Positions 44,759 to 53,099 of a stretch of DNA of 64,000 nucleotides are shown here, in pieces; the stretch's first letter is position 1; each line of letters starts with the position of its first letter. The translations under genes and the position numbers were made by a program. Below the pieces are notes generated by a model. The model was not told the origin of the DNA. It did not search any database and worked only from the letters and a program-made list of their open reading frames with translations. This stretch comes from Proteiniborus sp. DW1. GTDB lineage: Bacteria > Bacillota > Clostridia > Tissierellales > Proteiniboraceae. Location: NCBI RefSeq assembly GCF_900095305.1, contig NZ_FMDO01000034.1:1-64000 (forward strand), given 5' to 3'.

Positions 44759-44785
44759 GAAGGAAATATATTACTTTTGTCGAAT
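44759..44785 (+). promoter_or_regulatory. Sigma-H promoter with overlapping Spo0A box upstream of spo0A
   Basis: GAAGGAAAT at 44759-44767 matches the sigma-H -35 pattern RWAGGAnnT, and CGAAT at 44781-44785 matches the -10 HGAAT with a 13-base spacer. The -10 is embedded in TGTCGAA (44778-44784), the core Spo0A-binding box. This implies sigma-H-driven, Spo0A-autoregulated expression of spo0A. Confidence 0.65.
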
Positions 44786-44842
44786 TTATTAGTTGTACTT
44801 TATTTAATGTACTGTAAATTGATTTCAGGGGGGTAATTTACA

Positions 44843-45649
44843 TTGAAAACTGAAAAAATTAGTATTGTAATTGCAGATGACAATAAGGATTTTTGTTGTA
44901 TCCTTAGCGATTATCTTGCAACTCAAGAGGATGTAGAGGTGGTAGGGATAGCAAAGGATGGTCTTGAGGCCTTAGAGCTTATTACTAAGCAAAGACCAGA
45001 CGTCTTAGTTCTAGATATTATTATGCCACATTTAGATGGTCTAGGAGTATTAGAAAGACTACATAATCTTGAATTAGAAAAGTTTCCTAAAGTTATAGTT
45101 CTATCAGCAGTAGGACAGGACAAAATTACTCAAAGAGCGATTAATTTAGGAGCTGACTACTATGTGGTTAAGCCTTTTGACTTTGATATTTTTATGAAAA
45201 GAATCAGACAGGTTACAGGAACAACACCAGCAATTATCGAAAGAAGGAAACAGATTGAAGTGCCTACAAGCCTAATAAATACTGCTAATTCACATAAGAG
45301 TTTAGAGGCTAAGATTACAAATATTATACATGAAATAGGCGTTCCTGCACATATTAAAGGGTATCTTTATTTAAGAGAAGCTATTACAATGGTAGTGGAT
45401 AATGTTGGATTGTTAAGCGCTGTTACCAAAGAACTTTATCCTAACATCGCGAAGAGGTTTAATACGACACCAAGTAGGGTAGAAAGAGCAATTAGACATG
45501 CTATTGAAGTAGCATGGAGCAGGGGTAAGGTAGACACTATAAATAATTTGTTTGGATATACTGTTAATACTGATAAAGGAAAGCCTACCAACAGCGAATT
45601 TATTGCAATGGTAGCTGATAAATTGAGATTAGAGCAAAAAATTTCTTAA
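44843..45649 (+). CDS. spo0A: Sporulation master regulator Spo0A
   Basis: A response regulator of 268 residues. The receiver domain has acidic pocket IADDNKDF, phospho-acceptor Asp in [25 protein letters not shown] and KPFD. The C-terminal DNA-binding domain carries the family signature [24 protein letters not shown]...[17 protein letters not shown]. The TTG at 44843 follows GGGGGG. Direct phosphorylation by kinases is usual in Clostridia; no spo0F/spo0B is seen here. Confidence 0.97.
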   Translation: MKTEKISIVIADDNKDFCCILSDYLATQEDVEVVGIAKDGLEALELITKQRPDVLVLDIIMPHLDGLGVLERLHNLELEKFPKVIVLSAVGQDKITQRAINLGADYYVVKPFDFDIFMKRIRQVTGTTPAIIERRKQIEVPTSLINTANSHKSLEAKITNIIHEIGVPAHIKGYLYLREAITMVVDNVGLLSAVTKELYPNIAKRFNTTPSRVERAIRHAIEVAWSRGKVDTINNLFGYTVNTDKGKPTNSEFIAMVADKLRLEQKIS

Positions 45650-45666
45650 TATTATGTTGAATTTAG

Positions 45667-45707
45667 CAAATCTCTTTTCAAACATGAAAGAGATTTGTTT
45701 AATTTTT
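45667..45707 (+). terminator. Intrinsic terminator of spo0A
   Basis: CAAATCTCTTT...AAAGAGATTTG, 11-bp stem with a 9-base loop, followed by TTTAATTTTT. Confidence 0.88.
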
Positions 45708-45894
45708 GCTACTCCAGCAGGCTCGGTGAAACAATAATTAAGAAATTTGCTTGAAATATATGAGATTTAATCTTATTATTATAATGGTGATGGATTTTAC
45801 TTAATAAAGTATTCATATATAAAAGATGGTTAAAATAGAAACAAGGTATTTTTTAGTAACGTTTGATTAACTTTCTATTTTTGGAGGTTCAAGA

Positions 45895-47016
45895 ATGCTT
45901 ATTAAAGGAATAATAAAGAAAGATAAAAAAACAAAAAACCTTATAAAAAGATTGAAACCTGGAGATATTGCTATTATAGATCACAAGGATATAGATGAAA
46001 TAGCAGCAATTTCACTTGTAGAATCAAAAATTAAATGTGTATTAAATTTAAATTTATCAATTAGTGGCAAATATCCTAACAAAGGACCTTCTATATTAAG
46101 AGAATCTGGAATTATACTTTTAGAAAGCAAGAATAAAGAAATCTTTGATATAGTTACTGAAGGAGATGAACTGGAGTTAAATGACAATGTAATAGTATAC
46201 AAAGATAATATTATTGGTACTTATGAAGAAATAAATGCAGAGCGAATTGAACAAATGCTAAAAATAGGATATAGTAATTTAGAGATTGAGCTAGATAAAT
46301 TTATTGAAAACACACTCGATTATGCAAAAAAAGAAAAAGAATTAGTATTAGAAAAAGGTAATATGCCCAAAATTAAAACGAAAATGGCTAATAAACATGC
46401 TTTAGTAGTTGTTAGAGGGAAAGACTATAAAAAGGATCTAATAGCTATTCAAAATTATATTAATGAAGTGAAGCCCATATTAATTGGGGTAGACGGTGGA
46501 GGAGATGCTTTATTAGAATTTGGGTTTGTTCCAGACATTGTAATTGGAGATATGGATAGTGTTAGTGATAAATGCCTGAAACTGTCTAAGGAGATAATTG
46601 TACATGCATACAAAGATGGAAGAGCACCAGGTTTGGAAAGAGTTAAAAGTTTAGGATTAGAAGCTAAGATTTATCCCTCAGCTGGAACCAGTGAAGATGT
46701 TGCCTTTTTACTTGCTTATTCGAATAATGTAGATTTAATAGTTGCTGTTGGAACTCATAGTAATATGATTGATTTTTTGGAAAAAGGTCGTAGTGGCATG
46801 GCTAGTACTTTTTTGGTTAGATTAAAGGTAGGCTCAAAATTGGTTGATGCTAAAGGAGTTAATATGCTCTATAGGAGTAGTCTTAAGATAAAGTATGTTA
46901 TTGGATTAGGTATTGCTGCATTAATACCTATAATTGTTCTAACACTTATGTTTCCACCAATGCAAGAAATTATAAGATTAATTCAAATTCGGTTAAGGAT
47001 TTTATTTGGATTTTAG
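45895..47016 (+). CDS. steA: SteA-like protein (thiamine pyrophosphokinase-like fold, membrane-anchored)
   Basis: A 373-residue protein. The first ~160 residues contain GDIAIIDHKDIDEIAA and a swivelling-type domain. The middle holds a thiamine-pyrophosphokinase-like fold (IGVDGGGDALLEFGFVPDIVIGDMDSVSD), and the end is one membrane helix (IGLGIAALIPIIVLTLMF). Corynebacterial SteA works with SteB at the division septum. The next gene is SteB-like, so I infer an envelope/division role rather than thiamine metabolism. GGAGG precedes the ATG. Confidence 0.78.
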   Translation: MLIKGIIKKDKKTKNLIKRLKPGDIAIIDHKDIDEIAAISLVESKIKCVLNLNLSISGKYPNKGPSILRESGIILLESKNKEIFDIVTEGDELELNDNVIVYKDNIIGTYEEINAERIEQMLKIGYSNLEIELDKFIENTLDYAKKEKELVLEKGNMPKIKTKMANKHALVVVRGKDYKKDLIAIQNYINEVKPILIGVDGGGDALLEFGFVPDIVIGDMDSVSDKCLKLSKEIIVHAYKDGRAPGLERVKSLGLEAKIYPSAGTSEDVAFLLAYSNNVDLIVAVGTHSNMIDFLEKGRSGMASTFLVRLKVGSKLVDAKGVNMLYRSSLKIKYVIGLGIAALIPIIVLTLMFPPMQEIIRLIQIRLRILFGF

Positions 47017-47030
47017 GAGGTTGTTTTAAC

Positions 47031-47915
47031 TTGACTAATATTAAGTATTATGTTTTAACTGTTGTTTCAATTTTTTTAGCGCTTGCAATAGGAATCTATA
47101 TAGGGTTTATGTTTGATGCACAGGATATACTTATGTCTCAAAAAGAGGATATAGTATCACAACTTGAAGAGAGATTTGATTATCTAGAAGAAGAAAACAA
47201 AGCTGTAAGAGAGGAAATATCTCGAGTCACAAAAGAAAATGAGCAAATAAAGGAATTTAACAGAGCGATTTATGGTGAGGTAATAAAAGATCGATTAGGT
47301 GGAATTAAAATAGCAATTATTGAAACTAGTGAGGATTACATTTATAAAGGGGTTAGCCAGATATTAGAAGTAGCTGGTGCTGAAATAACATCAATAACAA
47401 CAATAAAGAATAATATTGACACAAATGACGACCTATTAAAAAGTGCATACGAAATGGCAACTGGTATTGAAGCTGATAATAGTAATCTTCTAAAGCTTTC
47501 GATCGAAAAATTAGCTTATGAGATTATAAGCGGTGAAGATAATAGAATTCTAGAAACATTCAAAAACGTAGAATTAATTGATTTTACTGGAACATACTTA
47601 ACATCAGTAGATTATGTATTAATTGCTGGAGGAAGAAAAGTAGAAGATGAAAAAAGGTTTGATGTTATTGATGACAGAATAATAGATGTTTGCAAAGAAT
47701 TGAATATTCCTGTTATTGGAATAGAAAAGGAAGATGTATATTTCTCTTATATAGACAAGTACAAGGATAATAGAATTTCTTCTATAGATAACGTAGATAC
47801 TATTATGGGAAAAGTAGCTTTAGTATTGGCTATTGATGGTAGACCAGGGAACTATGGAATAAAGCCTAGTGCTGAAAGCTTAGTTCCTAATTTAAGTACT
47901 ATAATTAGTGAATAA
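47031..47915 (+). CDS. SteB/MctB-family protein (annotated as copper transporter family)
   Basis: An N-terminal membrane helix (YYVLTVVSIFLALAIGIYIGFMF) is followed by a coiled coil (ISQ/EDIVSQLEERFDYLEEENKAVREEI) and an extracellular alpha/beta domain ending in MGKVALVLAIDGRPGNYGIKPSAESLVP. This is the MctB/SteB layout; the copper label comes from mycobacteria and is unlikely to be general. The TTG at 47031 follows AGGAGG, 14 bases after steA. It probably partners SteA. Confidence 0.75.
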   Translation: MTNIKYYVLTVVSIFLALAIGIYIGFMFDAQDILMSQKEDIVSQLEERFDYLEEENKAVREEISRVTKENEQIKEFNRAIYGEVIKDRLGGIKIAIIETSEDYIYKGVSQILEVAGAEITSITTIKNNIDTNDDLLKSAYEMATGIEADNSNLLKLSIEKLAYEIISGEDNRILETFKNVELIDFTGTYLTSVDYVLIAGGRKVEDEKRFDVIDDRIIDVCKELNIPVIGIEKEDVYFSYIDKYKDNRISSIDNVDTIMGKVALVLAIDGRPGNYGIKPSAESLVPNLSTIISE

Positions 47916-47929
47916 AGGGAGAGTTATGA

Positions 47930-48613
47930 ATGAATAATTCTAAGTCAAAGGTCGTGGCAGTTATACCTGTTTACAATGAAGAGATATTCATAGAAAATAC
48001 GATTGAAAATATCAAAAAAATTAATTTAATAGATGAAATAATAGTTGTTGATGATGGCTCTACAGATAAAACTAAAGAAATAGTAAGTAAGCTAGATGTT
48101 ACACTTATAGAAATAGATAAAAATCGAGGAAAGGGATATGCTATCAGTAAAGCTATTGATAAATCTAATTTTGATTATTTGGTGCTGATAGATGGAGATT
48201 TAGGTAAGACAAGTAACGAAGCCATAAAGCTAATACTTCCAGCCTTAAATAATGAGGCAGATGTAATTATTGCAAGATTTCAGAAAGCTAAGAAAAAGGG
48301 AGGCTTTGGCTTAGTAAAAAAACTAGCTAATAGAGGAGTTTATTTTTATACAGGAAAAAATATCACCTCTACCTTATCTGGACAAAGAGTTTATAGTCGA
48401 AAAGCAATTGAAAGCATTAATTATATTCCAGATAGATTTGGTGTTGAAGTGGCTATGACCGTGGCAGTACTGAGAAATGGCTTTACTATAAAGGAAATAG
48501 ATGTGGGAATGACTCATAGGGAAACAGAAAGAAACCTTAAAGGATTTATACATAGAGGTAGGCAATTTTTTAATATTCTAATTACATTAATAAAATTAGG
48601 AATTAGAAGGTGA
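47930..48613 (+). CDS. GT-A glycosyltransferase (family 2, dolichyl-phosphate-type)
   Basis: A 227-residue family 2 glycosyltransferase: VVAVIPVYNEEIFIENTIENI, IIVVDDGSTDKTKEIV, the metal-binding LIDGDLGKT, SGQRVYSRKAIE and a C-terminal RGRQFFNI. No obvious membrane anchor. It follows steB and precedes a MraY-like gene by 4 bases, so this group may build or modify a cell-surface polymer. Donor and acceptor are unknown. Confidence 0.82.
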   Translation: MNNSKSKVVAVIPVYNEEIFIENTIENIKKINLIDEIIVVDDGSTDKTKEIVSKLDVTLIEIDKNRGKGYAISKAIDKSNFDYLVLIDGDLGKTSNEAIKLILPALNNEADVIIARFQKAKKKGGFGLVKKLANRGVYFYTGKNITSTLSGQRVYSRKAIESINYIPDRFGVEVAMTVAVLRNGFTIKEIDVGMTHRETERNLKGFIHRGRQFFNILITLIKLGIRR

Positions 48614-48617
48614 ATAA

Positions 48618-49436
48618 ATGTGGAGCTATAGTATTGTAGTATTTTTTATTAGTAGTGCTTTAAGTCTTATGGCAATTCCTCTTATTCGTGACTTACTAAT
48701 AAGTAATAATTGTACAGCCTTAAACTATAGAAAACAGCATATCCCAATAGGTATGGGCTTAGTATTTGTATTAGTGCAGTCATTTGTTATACTTACACTT
48801 GGCTTATATAAAAACACTATTGACAATTTTATTTTTTCCTATATTATTTCAATACTTATGATTGGTTTAATTGGTATAATTGATGATTTAATTGGTGAAA
48901 AAGATGTTAAGGGATTTAAGGGCCATATAGCTTCATTATTAAAGCTAAAGCTTACTACAGGTGGCTTAAAACTAATAGTAGGTGGAGTTGTAGCTCTGAT
49001 TATATCTCTAACAATATCTGTAAATATAGTAGAGCTAGTGGTAAATGTACTAATAATAGGTCTTTTCACTAATCTAATTAATCTTTTTGACTTAAGGCCA
49101 GGAAGGGCAGGCAAGGTATTTATTTTACTTTCTATTATACTCCTTCTTAGTGCAGAAATACGAGACTATAACTATATTATAACTTCATTATTAGGTATTA
49201 TACTAGTTTATCTCCCTTATGATTTAAAAGCAAAATCTATGATGGGAGATACAGGGTCAAATGTGTTAGGCATGACACTTGGTGTTTTCTGTGCAGGAAC
49301 GCAACCATTTTTAGCAAAAGTACTTTATTTAACACTATTAATTATTATTCATATTATTACAGAATTTTATTCTCTATCAAGAATCATTGATAATAATAGA
49401 CTATTATGCTATATTGATAGATTAGGAAGAGAATAG
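48618..49436 (+). CDS. MraY/WecA-like phosphoglycosyltransferase
   Basis: A polytopic protein of 272 residues with the superfamily's catalytic motifs in order: IGIIDDLIGEKD (Asp pair), NLINLFDLRPGRAGK (the Asn/Asp motif) and MMGDTGSNVLG. The family transfers a sugar phosphate to polyprenyl phosphate. It is shorter than MraY (about 320) and is probably not the peptidoglycan enzyme, given its genomic setting. Uses the polyprenyl carrier, so it is functionally linked to the prenyl synthases in the window. Confidence 0.8.
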   Translation: MWSYSIVVFFISSALSLMAIPLIRDLLISNNCTALNYRKQHIPIGMGLVFVLVQSFVILTLGLYKNTIDNFIFSYIISILMIGLIGIIDDLIGEKDVKGFKGHIASLLKLKLTTGGLKLIVGGVVALIISLTISVNIVELVVNVLIIGLFTNLINLFDLRPGRAGKVFILLSIILLLSAEIRDYNYIITSLLGIILVYLPYDLKAKSMMGDTGSNVLGMTLGVFCAGTQPFLAKVLYLTLLIIIHIITEFYSLSRIIDNNRLLCYIDRLGRE

Positions 49437-49448
49437 GAGGTTATTCAA

Positions 49449-50534
49449 CTGTTATCATATAGAGAAGGCATTGTTACGAAAATAAATGAAGTTGATGATC
49501 AAATTACTTGGATTGATGTAGACATAGAAGGAGAAAGGGCAAAGGCCGTTAACTATAATGCTATAACTGGTTATATTAGTATTGGAGATAGAGTTATTTT
49601 AAATACTACTGCAGTAGAATTGAGCCTTGGCACTGGTGGATACCATTTTGTAATTTATAATAAAAAACATAAAGAACAAACTATAAGTAATGACTTAGGG
49701 CATATCATGAAATTGCGATATACACCCTTGCAATTTAAATGTCTTGCTGCTGAAGAGCAGGATTCTAAATATCATGATAAATTTAATAGTTTTAAAAGCT
49801 TAGATAATTCAATTTATATAGTTGGAACTTTACATAGTATGTTAGCACCTATTGCTTCAGTTATAAAGTGGCTTAGACCTGAGCTTAAAATCACATATAT
49901 AATGACAGATGCTGGTGCTTTGTCTTTGCATTTTAGTAAAACTGTTAAACGACTAAAGAATGAAAAAATTATAGAAAATACTATAACTATTGGGCATGCA
50001 TTTGGTGGAGACCTAGAATGTGTTAATATATATACTGGTATTATAGCTGCAAAAACTATAGCTAATAGTGATGTTACAATAATAGCTATGGGACCAGGAA
50101 TAGTGGGTACAGGTACAAAATATGGGTTTAGTGGGATAGAGCAAGGATATATAATAGATGCAGTTAATAAATTAGGTGGTTTAAGTTTTGCAGTACCTAG
50201 AATAAGCTTTGCTGATGAAAGAGAAAGACATAAAGGGATAAGCCATCATACATTAACTATTCTTAATGATATCGTTAGTACAAAAACTAATTTAGCCTTA
50301 CCTGTACTTAATGATGAATATGCTGATTTTATTAATAATCAAATAAAATCTAATGATCTTGATAAGAAACACAATATATTTTTCGAGAATGGCAGTGAAG
50401 TAATAGATGCATTAAATTACTATGGATTAGATGTAAAGACTATGGGCAGAAGTTATTATGATGATGAAGCTTTTTTTCATACATTAGGTGCTGTTGCAAA
50501 GGTTGCTATTAATTTTTTAGATAGTGCTCAATAA
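49449..50534 (+). CDS. DUF3866 family protein with apparent CTG start
   Basis: From the CTG at 49449 the frame reads LLSYREGIVTKINEV...GYISIGDRVILNTTAVELSLGTGGYHFV, covering the conserved DUF3866 N-terminus; a TTG at 49620 would cut it off. AGGAGG at 49435-49440 is 8 bases before the CTG, and a TAG lies in frame just upstream (49434), so no ATG/GTG/TTG is available. About 361 residues, with GHAFGGDLECVNIYTG and IIAMGPGIVGTGTKYGFSG typical of the family. Function unknown; frequently near nudF/spoIIM in Firmicutes. Confidence 0.85.
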   Translation: MLSYREGIVTKINEVDDQITWIDVDIEGERAKAVNYNAITGYISIGDRVILNTTAVELSLGTGGYHFVIYNKKHKEQTISNDLGHIMKLRYTPLQFKCLAAEEQDSKYHDKFNSFKSLDNSIYIVGTLHSMLAPIASVIKWLRPELKITYIMTDAGALSLHFSKTVKRLKNEKIIENTITIGHAFGGDLECVNIYTGIIAAKTIANSDVTIIAMGPGIVGTGTKYGFSGIEQGYIIDAVNKLGGLSFAVPRISFADERERHKGISHHTLTILNDIVSTKTNLALPVLNDEYADFINNQIKSNDLDKKHNIFFENGSEVIDALNYYGLDVKTMGRSYYDDEAFFHTLGAVAKVAINFLDSAQ

Positions 50535-50649
50535 TTTCTAATAGTGTAGCATTGTTACCATAGACAATTATCATGTCATCAATTGCCTCTATTATTTCAT
50601 CAAAATTGCCTATAAAGATAAATTTGTTCTTTATTGTGATTTTAATCAT
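50509..50649 (-). CDS. 46-residue protein beside nudF, MciZ-like candidate
   Basis: The reverse strand encodes a 46-residue peptide starting MIKITIKNKFIFIGNFDEII, with AAGGAG well placed before the ATG (50649). It is not a shadow of a coding frame over most of its length: only its last 26 bases overlap the convergent DUF3866 gene. The pattern of a short beta strand, Gly and E-I helix start resembles B. subtilis MciZ, the 40-residue mother-cell inhibitor of FtsZ encoded next to nudF. A sigma-E-like promoter lies upstream. Real gene likely; MciZ identity tentative. Confidence 0.55.
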   Translation of the reverse strand: MIKITIKNKFIFIGNFDEIIEAIDDMIIVYGNNATLLEIIEHYLKN

Positions 50650-50677
50650 TTAGCTCAACTCCTTAATAATATATAGT

Positions 50678-50703
50678 AATATATGATGATTTTGTTTTTT
50701 TAT
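50678..50703 (-). promoter_or_regulatory. Sigma-E-like promoter of the 46-residue gene
   Basis: On the reverse strand, ATA (50703-50701) is followed after 15 bases by CATATATT (50685-50678), a full match to the -10 pattern CATAnnnT. It would start transcripts about 22 bases before the ATG. The spacer is one base short of the usual 16-18. Confidence 0.4.
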
Positions 50704-50723
50704 TCCATAAGGGAGGTTAATGT

Positions 50724-51266
50724 ATGATTTATGAGGAAAAAACGATGAAAAGTGAAAAAATATATGAAGGTAAGATATTGTCTGTAAGAGTTGATACAGT
50801 TGAATTACCAGATAAAAAGTACTCAAAAAGAGAAATTGTTGAGCATCCAGGAGCAGTTGCCATTGTAGCAATAACAGATGAGAAAGAAATAGTATTAGTC
50901 AAACAATTTAGGAAGGCTACTGAAACAGTATTACTTGAAATACCAGCAGGAAAGTTAGAAATAAATGAACACCCTCAAGATTGTGCAATTAGAGAACTTA
51001 AAGAAGAGACAGGGCTAGAAGCAAAAAAAATTGAATACATTCTTGACTATTATTCATCTCCTGGATTTGCAAATGAAAAAGTGCATATTTTTATAGCATC
51101 AGAGTTGTTAAGTGGAGAAGCTGAGCTAGAGGAAGATGAATATATAGATGTAGTCAAAGTAAACATGGATGAAGCCTTAGAAATGATTAACAATGGAACA
51201 ATCAAAGATGGAAAGACTATAATCGGTATTTTTATGGCTTATAATAAATTGAACAATAATGAATGA
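50724..51266 (+). CDS. nudF: Nudix hydrolase, ADP-ribose pyrophosphatase type
   Basis: A 180-residue Nudix protein with the complete box GKLEINEHPQDCAIRELKEETGLEA and the ADP-ribose pyrophosphatase N-terminus (KIYEGKILSVRVDTVELPD, REIVEHPGAVAIVAI). SSPGFANEKVHIFIA is also typical of NudF. It hydrolyses ADP-ribose to AMP and ribose 5-phosphate. GGGAGG precedes the ATG. Upstream of spoIIM as in B. subtilis. Confidence 0.9.
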   Translation: MIYEEKTMKSEKIYEGKILSVRVDTVELPDKKYSKREIVEHPGAVAIVAITDEKEIVLVKQFRKATETVLLEIPAGKLEINEHPQDCAIRELKEETGLEAKKIEYILDYYSSPGFANEKVHIFIASELLSGEAELEEDEYIDVVKVNMDEALEMINNGTIKDGKTIIGIFMAYNKLNNNE

Positions 51267-51357
51267 TATTAGAGAAATTATAAAATCACTAATGTAATAT
51301 TATCTCCCTAAGAAGCATATTAATGTGTATAGGCTTGTATGAAAGGGGGATATACTT

Positions 51358-51987
51358 TTGGTGATTAAAGATATAGTTTACAAAAATATCAAGGACAACT
51401 TTATACTTTATTTTTTATTAGTTTTAGCTTTAATGATTGGTATTTCTGCTGGTGCAATTACTATAAATGTATTAAATGAAGAGCAAAGTCATAGCCTTAT
51501 TGGCTTTTTAGATTCCTTTTTCCAAGTGTTAAGCAAAGAAAAAATCGACAGTTTTATTTTATTAAGGCACTCCATAGTCAATAACCTTCAAACTATAGTA
51601 TTGATTTGGATACTTGGCATAACAGTAATTGGATTACCTATAGTCATTTTTATAGTTGTTCTTAGAGGATTTATAGTAGGTTTTACTGTTGGTTTTTTAA
51701 TTAATGAGTTAGGTTTTAAAGGCTTTGCCTTTTCAATGTTAACCATATTACCTCAGAATATTTTTGTTATTCCAGGGTTAATAGCCTTAGCAGTTTTATC
51801 AATTAATTTTTCATTGAAAGTAGTAACAAGCAAAACAAAAAGAAATTTAAAGTTTTGTTTTTTATCTGAGCTAACTAGCTACTCTATATCAACTGCTATC
51901 CTTTCACTGTTAATAATTGTAGGAAGTTTAGTAGAAGCTTATATAACACCTGTTTTTATGAAGTTATTGTTAGGCTATGTTATATAA
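51358..51987 (+). CDS. spoIIM: Stage II sporulation protein M
   Basis: A mother-cell membrane subunit of the SpoIIDMP peptidoglycan-remodelling complex that drives engulfment. 209 residues with about five membrane helices: FILYFLLVLALMIGISAGAITINVL, VLIWILGITVIGLPIVIFIVVLRGFIVGFTVGFLINELG and a C-terminal AILSLLIIVGSLVEAYITPV. The start is TTG 51358 or GTG 51361 after AAGGGGG. Neighbours nudF and xerD reproduce the B. subtilis order. Confidence 0.92.
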   Translation: MVIKDIVYKNIKDNFILYFLLVLALMIGISAGAITINVLNEEQSHSLIGFLDSFFQVLSKEKIDSFILLRHSIVNNLQTIVLIWILGITVIGLPIVIFIVVLRGFIVGFTVGFLINELGFKGFAFSMLTILPQNIFVIPGLIALAVLSINFSLKVVTSKTKRNLKFCFLSELTSYSISTAILSLLIIVGSLVEAYITPVFMKLLLGYVI

Positions 51988-52123
51988 TCAAATTTATATG
52001 AACATAAATAGCCTGTTTGAAAACACTAAATTTTTTTGTTTGTTAAAAACAAAAATATTTTGGAGGATTTTGAAAACTAATGTTGAATTATAACTATACT
52101 TAAGATTATAAAGGGGAAATATT

Positions 52124-53011
52124 ATGGATAGCAACTTACATAATTTCAATGGTTATCTTGAAGTGGAAAAAGAGCTTTCTCACAATACAATAGAATCCTA
52201 TAATAGAGATTTGAAGCAATTTTCTAACTATCTAAAAGAAAATGGTATATCTGATTTTACTAATGTGAATAAGACGCTAATAATCACTTATCTTATGAGT
52301 ATGCAAAAATCTGGGAAATCAGTTTCTACAATATCGCGAAGTATTGCTTCCTTAAGATCCTTTTATCAATTTCTCTTGAACGAAGGAATTATTAGTAAGG
52401 ATCCAACTATAAATCTTCAATCTCCTAAACAAGAAAAAAAACTTCCGAGTATATTAACACCTAAAGAAGTAGAAATATTACTTGAGCAACCTGATCTAGA
52501 TTGTTCTAAGGGAATTAGGGACAAGGCTATGCTAGAACTACTATATGCATCAGGAATTAGAGTTTCAGAACTTATTGCATTAAATGTAGATGATATAAAT
52601 TTATACATGGATTATATTATTAGTTCTAAGGATACACCTAACGAAAGAGTTATACCTATTGGGAAGATGGCAGTTAATTTTTTGAGCATATATATAGAGA
52701 AACATAGAATGAACCTCATAAAAGATCTGAAAGAAAAATCATTGTTTGTTAATTATCATGGAAAAAGACTTACAAGACAAGGGTTTTGGAAAATTGTAAG
52801 AGGTTATACTAAGCGTGCAAAAATTAATAAGAATATAACTCCACATACATTGAGACATTCTTTCGCAGCCCATTTGTTGCAAAATGGCGCTGACTTAAAA
52901 TCAGTTCAAGAAATGTTAGGACATGCAGATATATCTACTACTCAGGTTTATACTTTAGTTACTAAGAATAAAATCAAAGAAGTATATAAAAAGGCACATC
53001 CAAGAGCATAA
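52124..53011 (+). CDS. xerD: Site-specific tyrosine recombinase XerD
   Basis: A 295-residue tyrosine recombinase with an N-terminal SAM-like domain (FNGYLEVEKELSHNTIESYNRDLKQF) and catalytic residues Arg in YASGIRVSEL, Lys in the following hairpin, HTLRHSFAAHLLQNG, GHADISTTQVY with the nucleophilic Tyr, and TLV. Resolves chromosome dimers at dif. The gene order spoIIM-xerD-deoB fits chromosomal XerD rather than a mobile-element integrase. Confidence 0.93.
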   Translation: MDSNLHNFNGYLEVEKELSHNTIESYNRDLKQFSNYLKENGISDFTNVNKTLIITYLMSMQKSGKSVSTISRSIASLRSFYQFLLNEGIISKDPTINLQSPKQEKKLPSILTPKEVEILLEQPDLDCSKGIRDKAMLELLYASGIRVSELIALNVDDINLYMDYIISSKDTPNERVIPIGKMAVNFLSIYIEKHRMNLIKDLKEKSLFVNYHGKRLTRQGFWKIVRGYTKRAKINKNITPHTLRHSFAAHLLQNGADLKSVQEMLGHADISTTQVYTLVTKNKIKEVYKKAHPRA

Positions 53012-53013
53012 TC

Positions 53014-53040
53014 CCCACCTTTTGGTGGGTTAATTTTTCT
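53014..53040 (+). terminator. Intrinsic terminator of xerD
   Basis: CCCACC-TTTT-GGTGGG followed by TTAATTTTTCT, three bases after the stop. Confidence 0.9.
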
Positions 53041-53099
53041 GTAAGAACTTATATAACTTATGGGTATAATAGAATATAGGTAAGGGAGGAATGATCACT

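Noticed and set aside
52124-53011. Tyrosine recombinase as evidence of an integrated element
   Set aside because: Position between spoIIM and deoB matches chromosomal xerD; no att repeats or mobile genes nearby.
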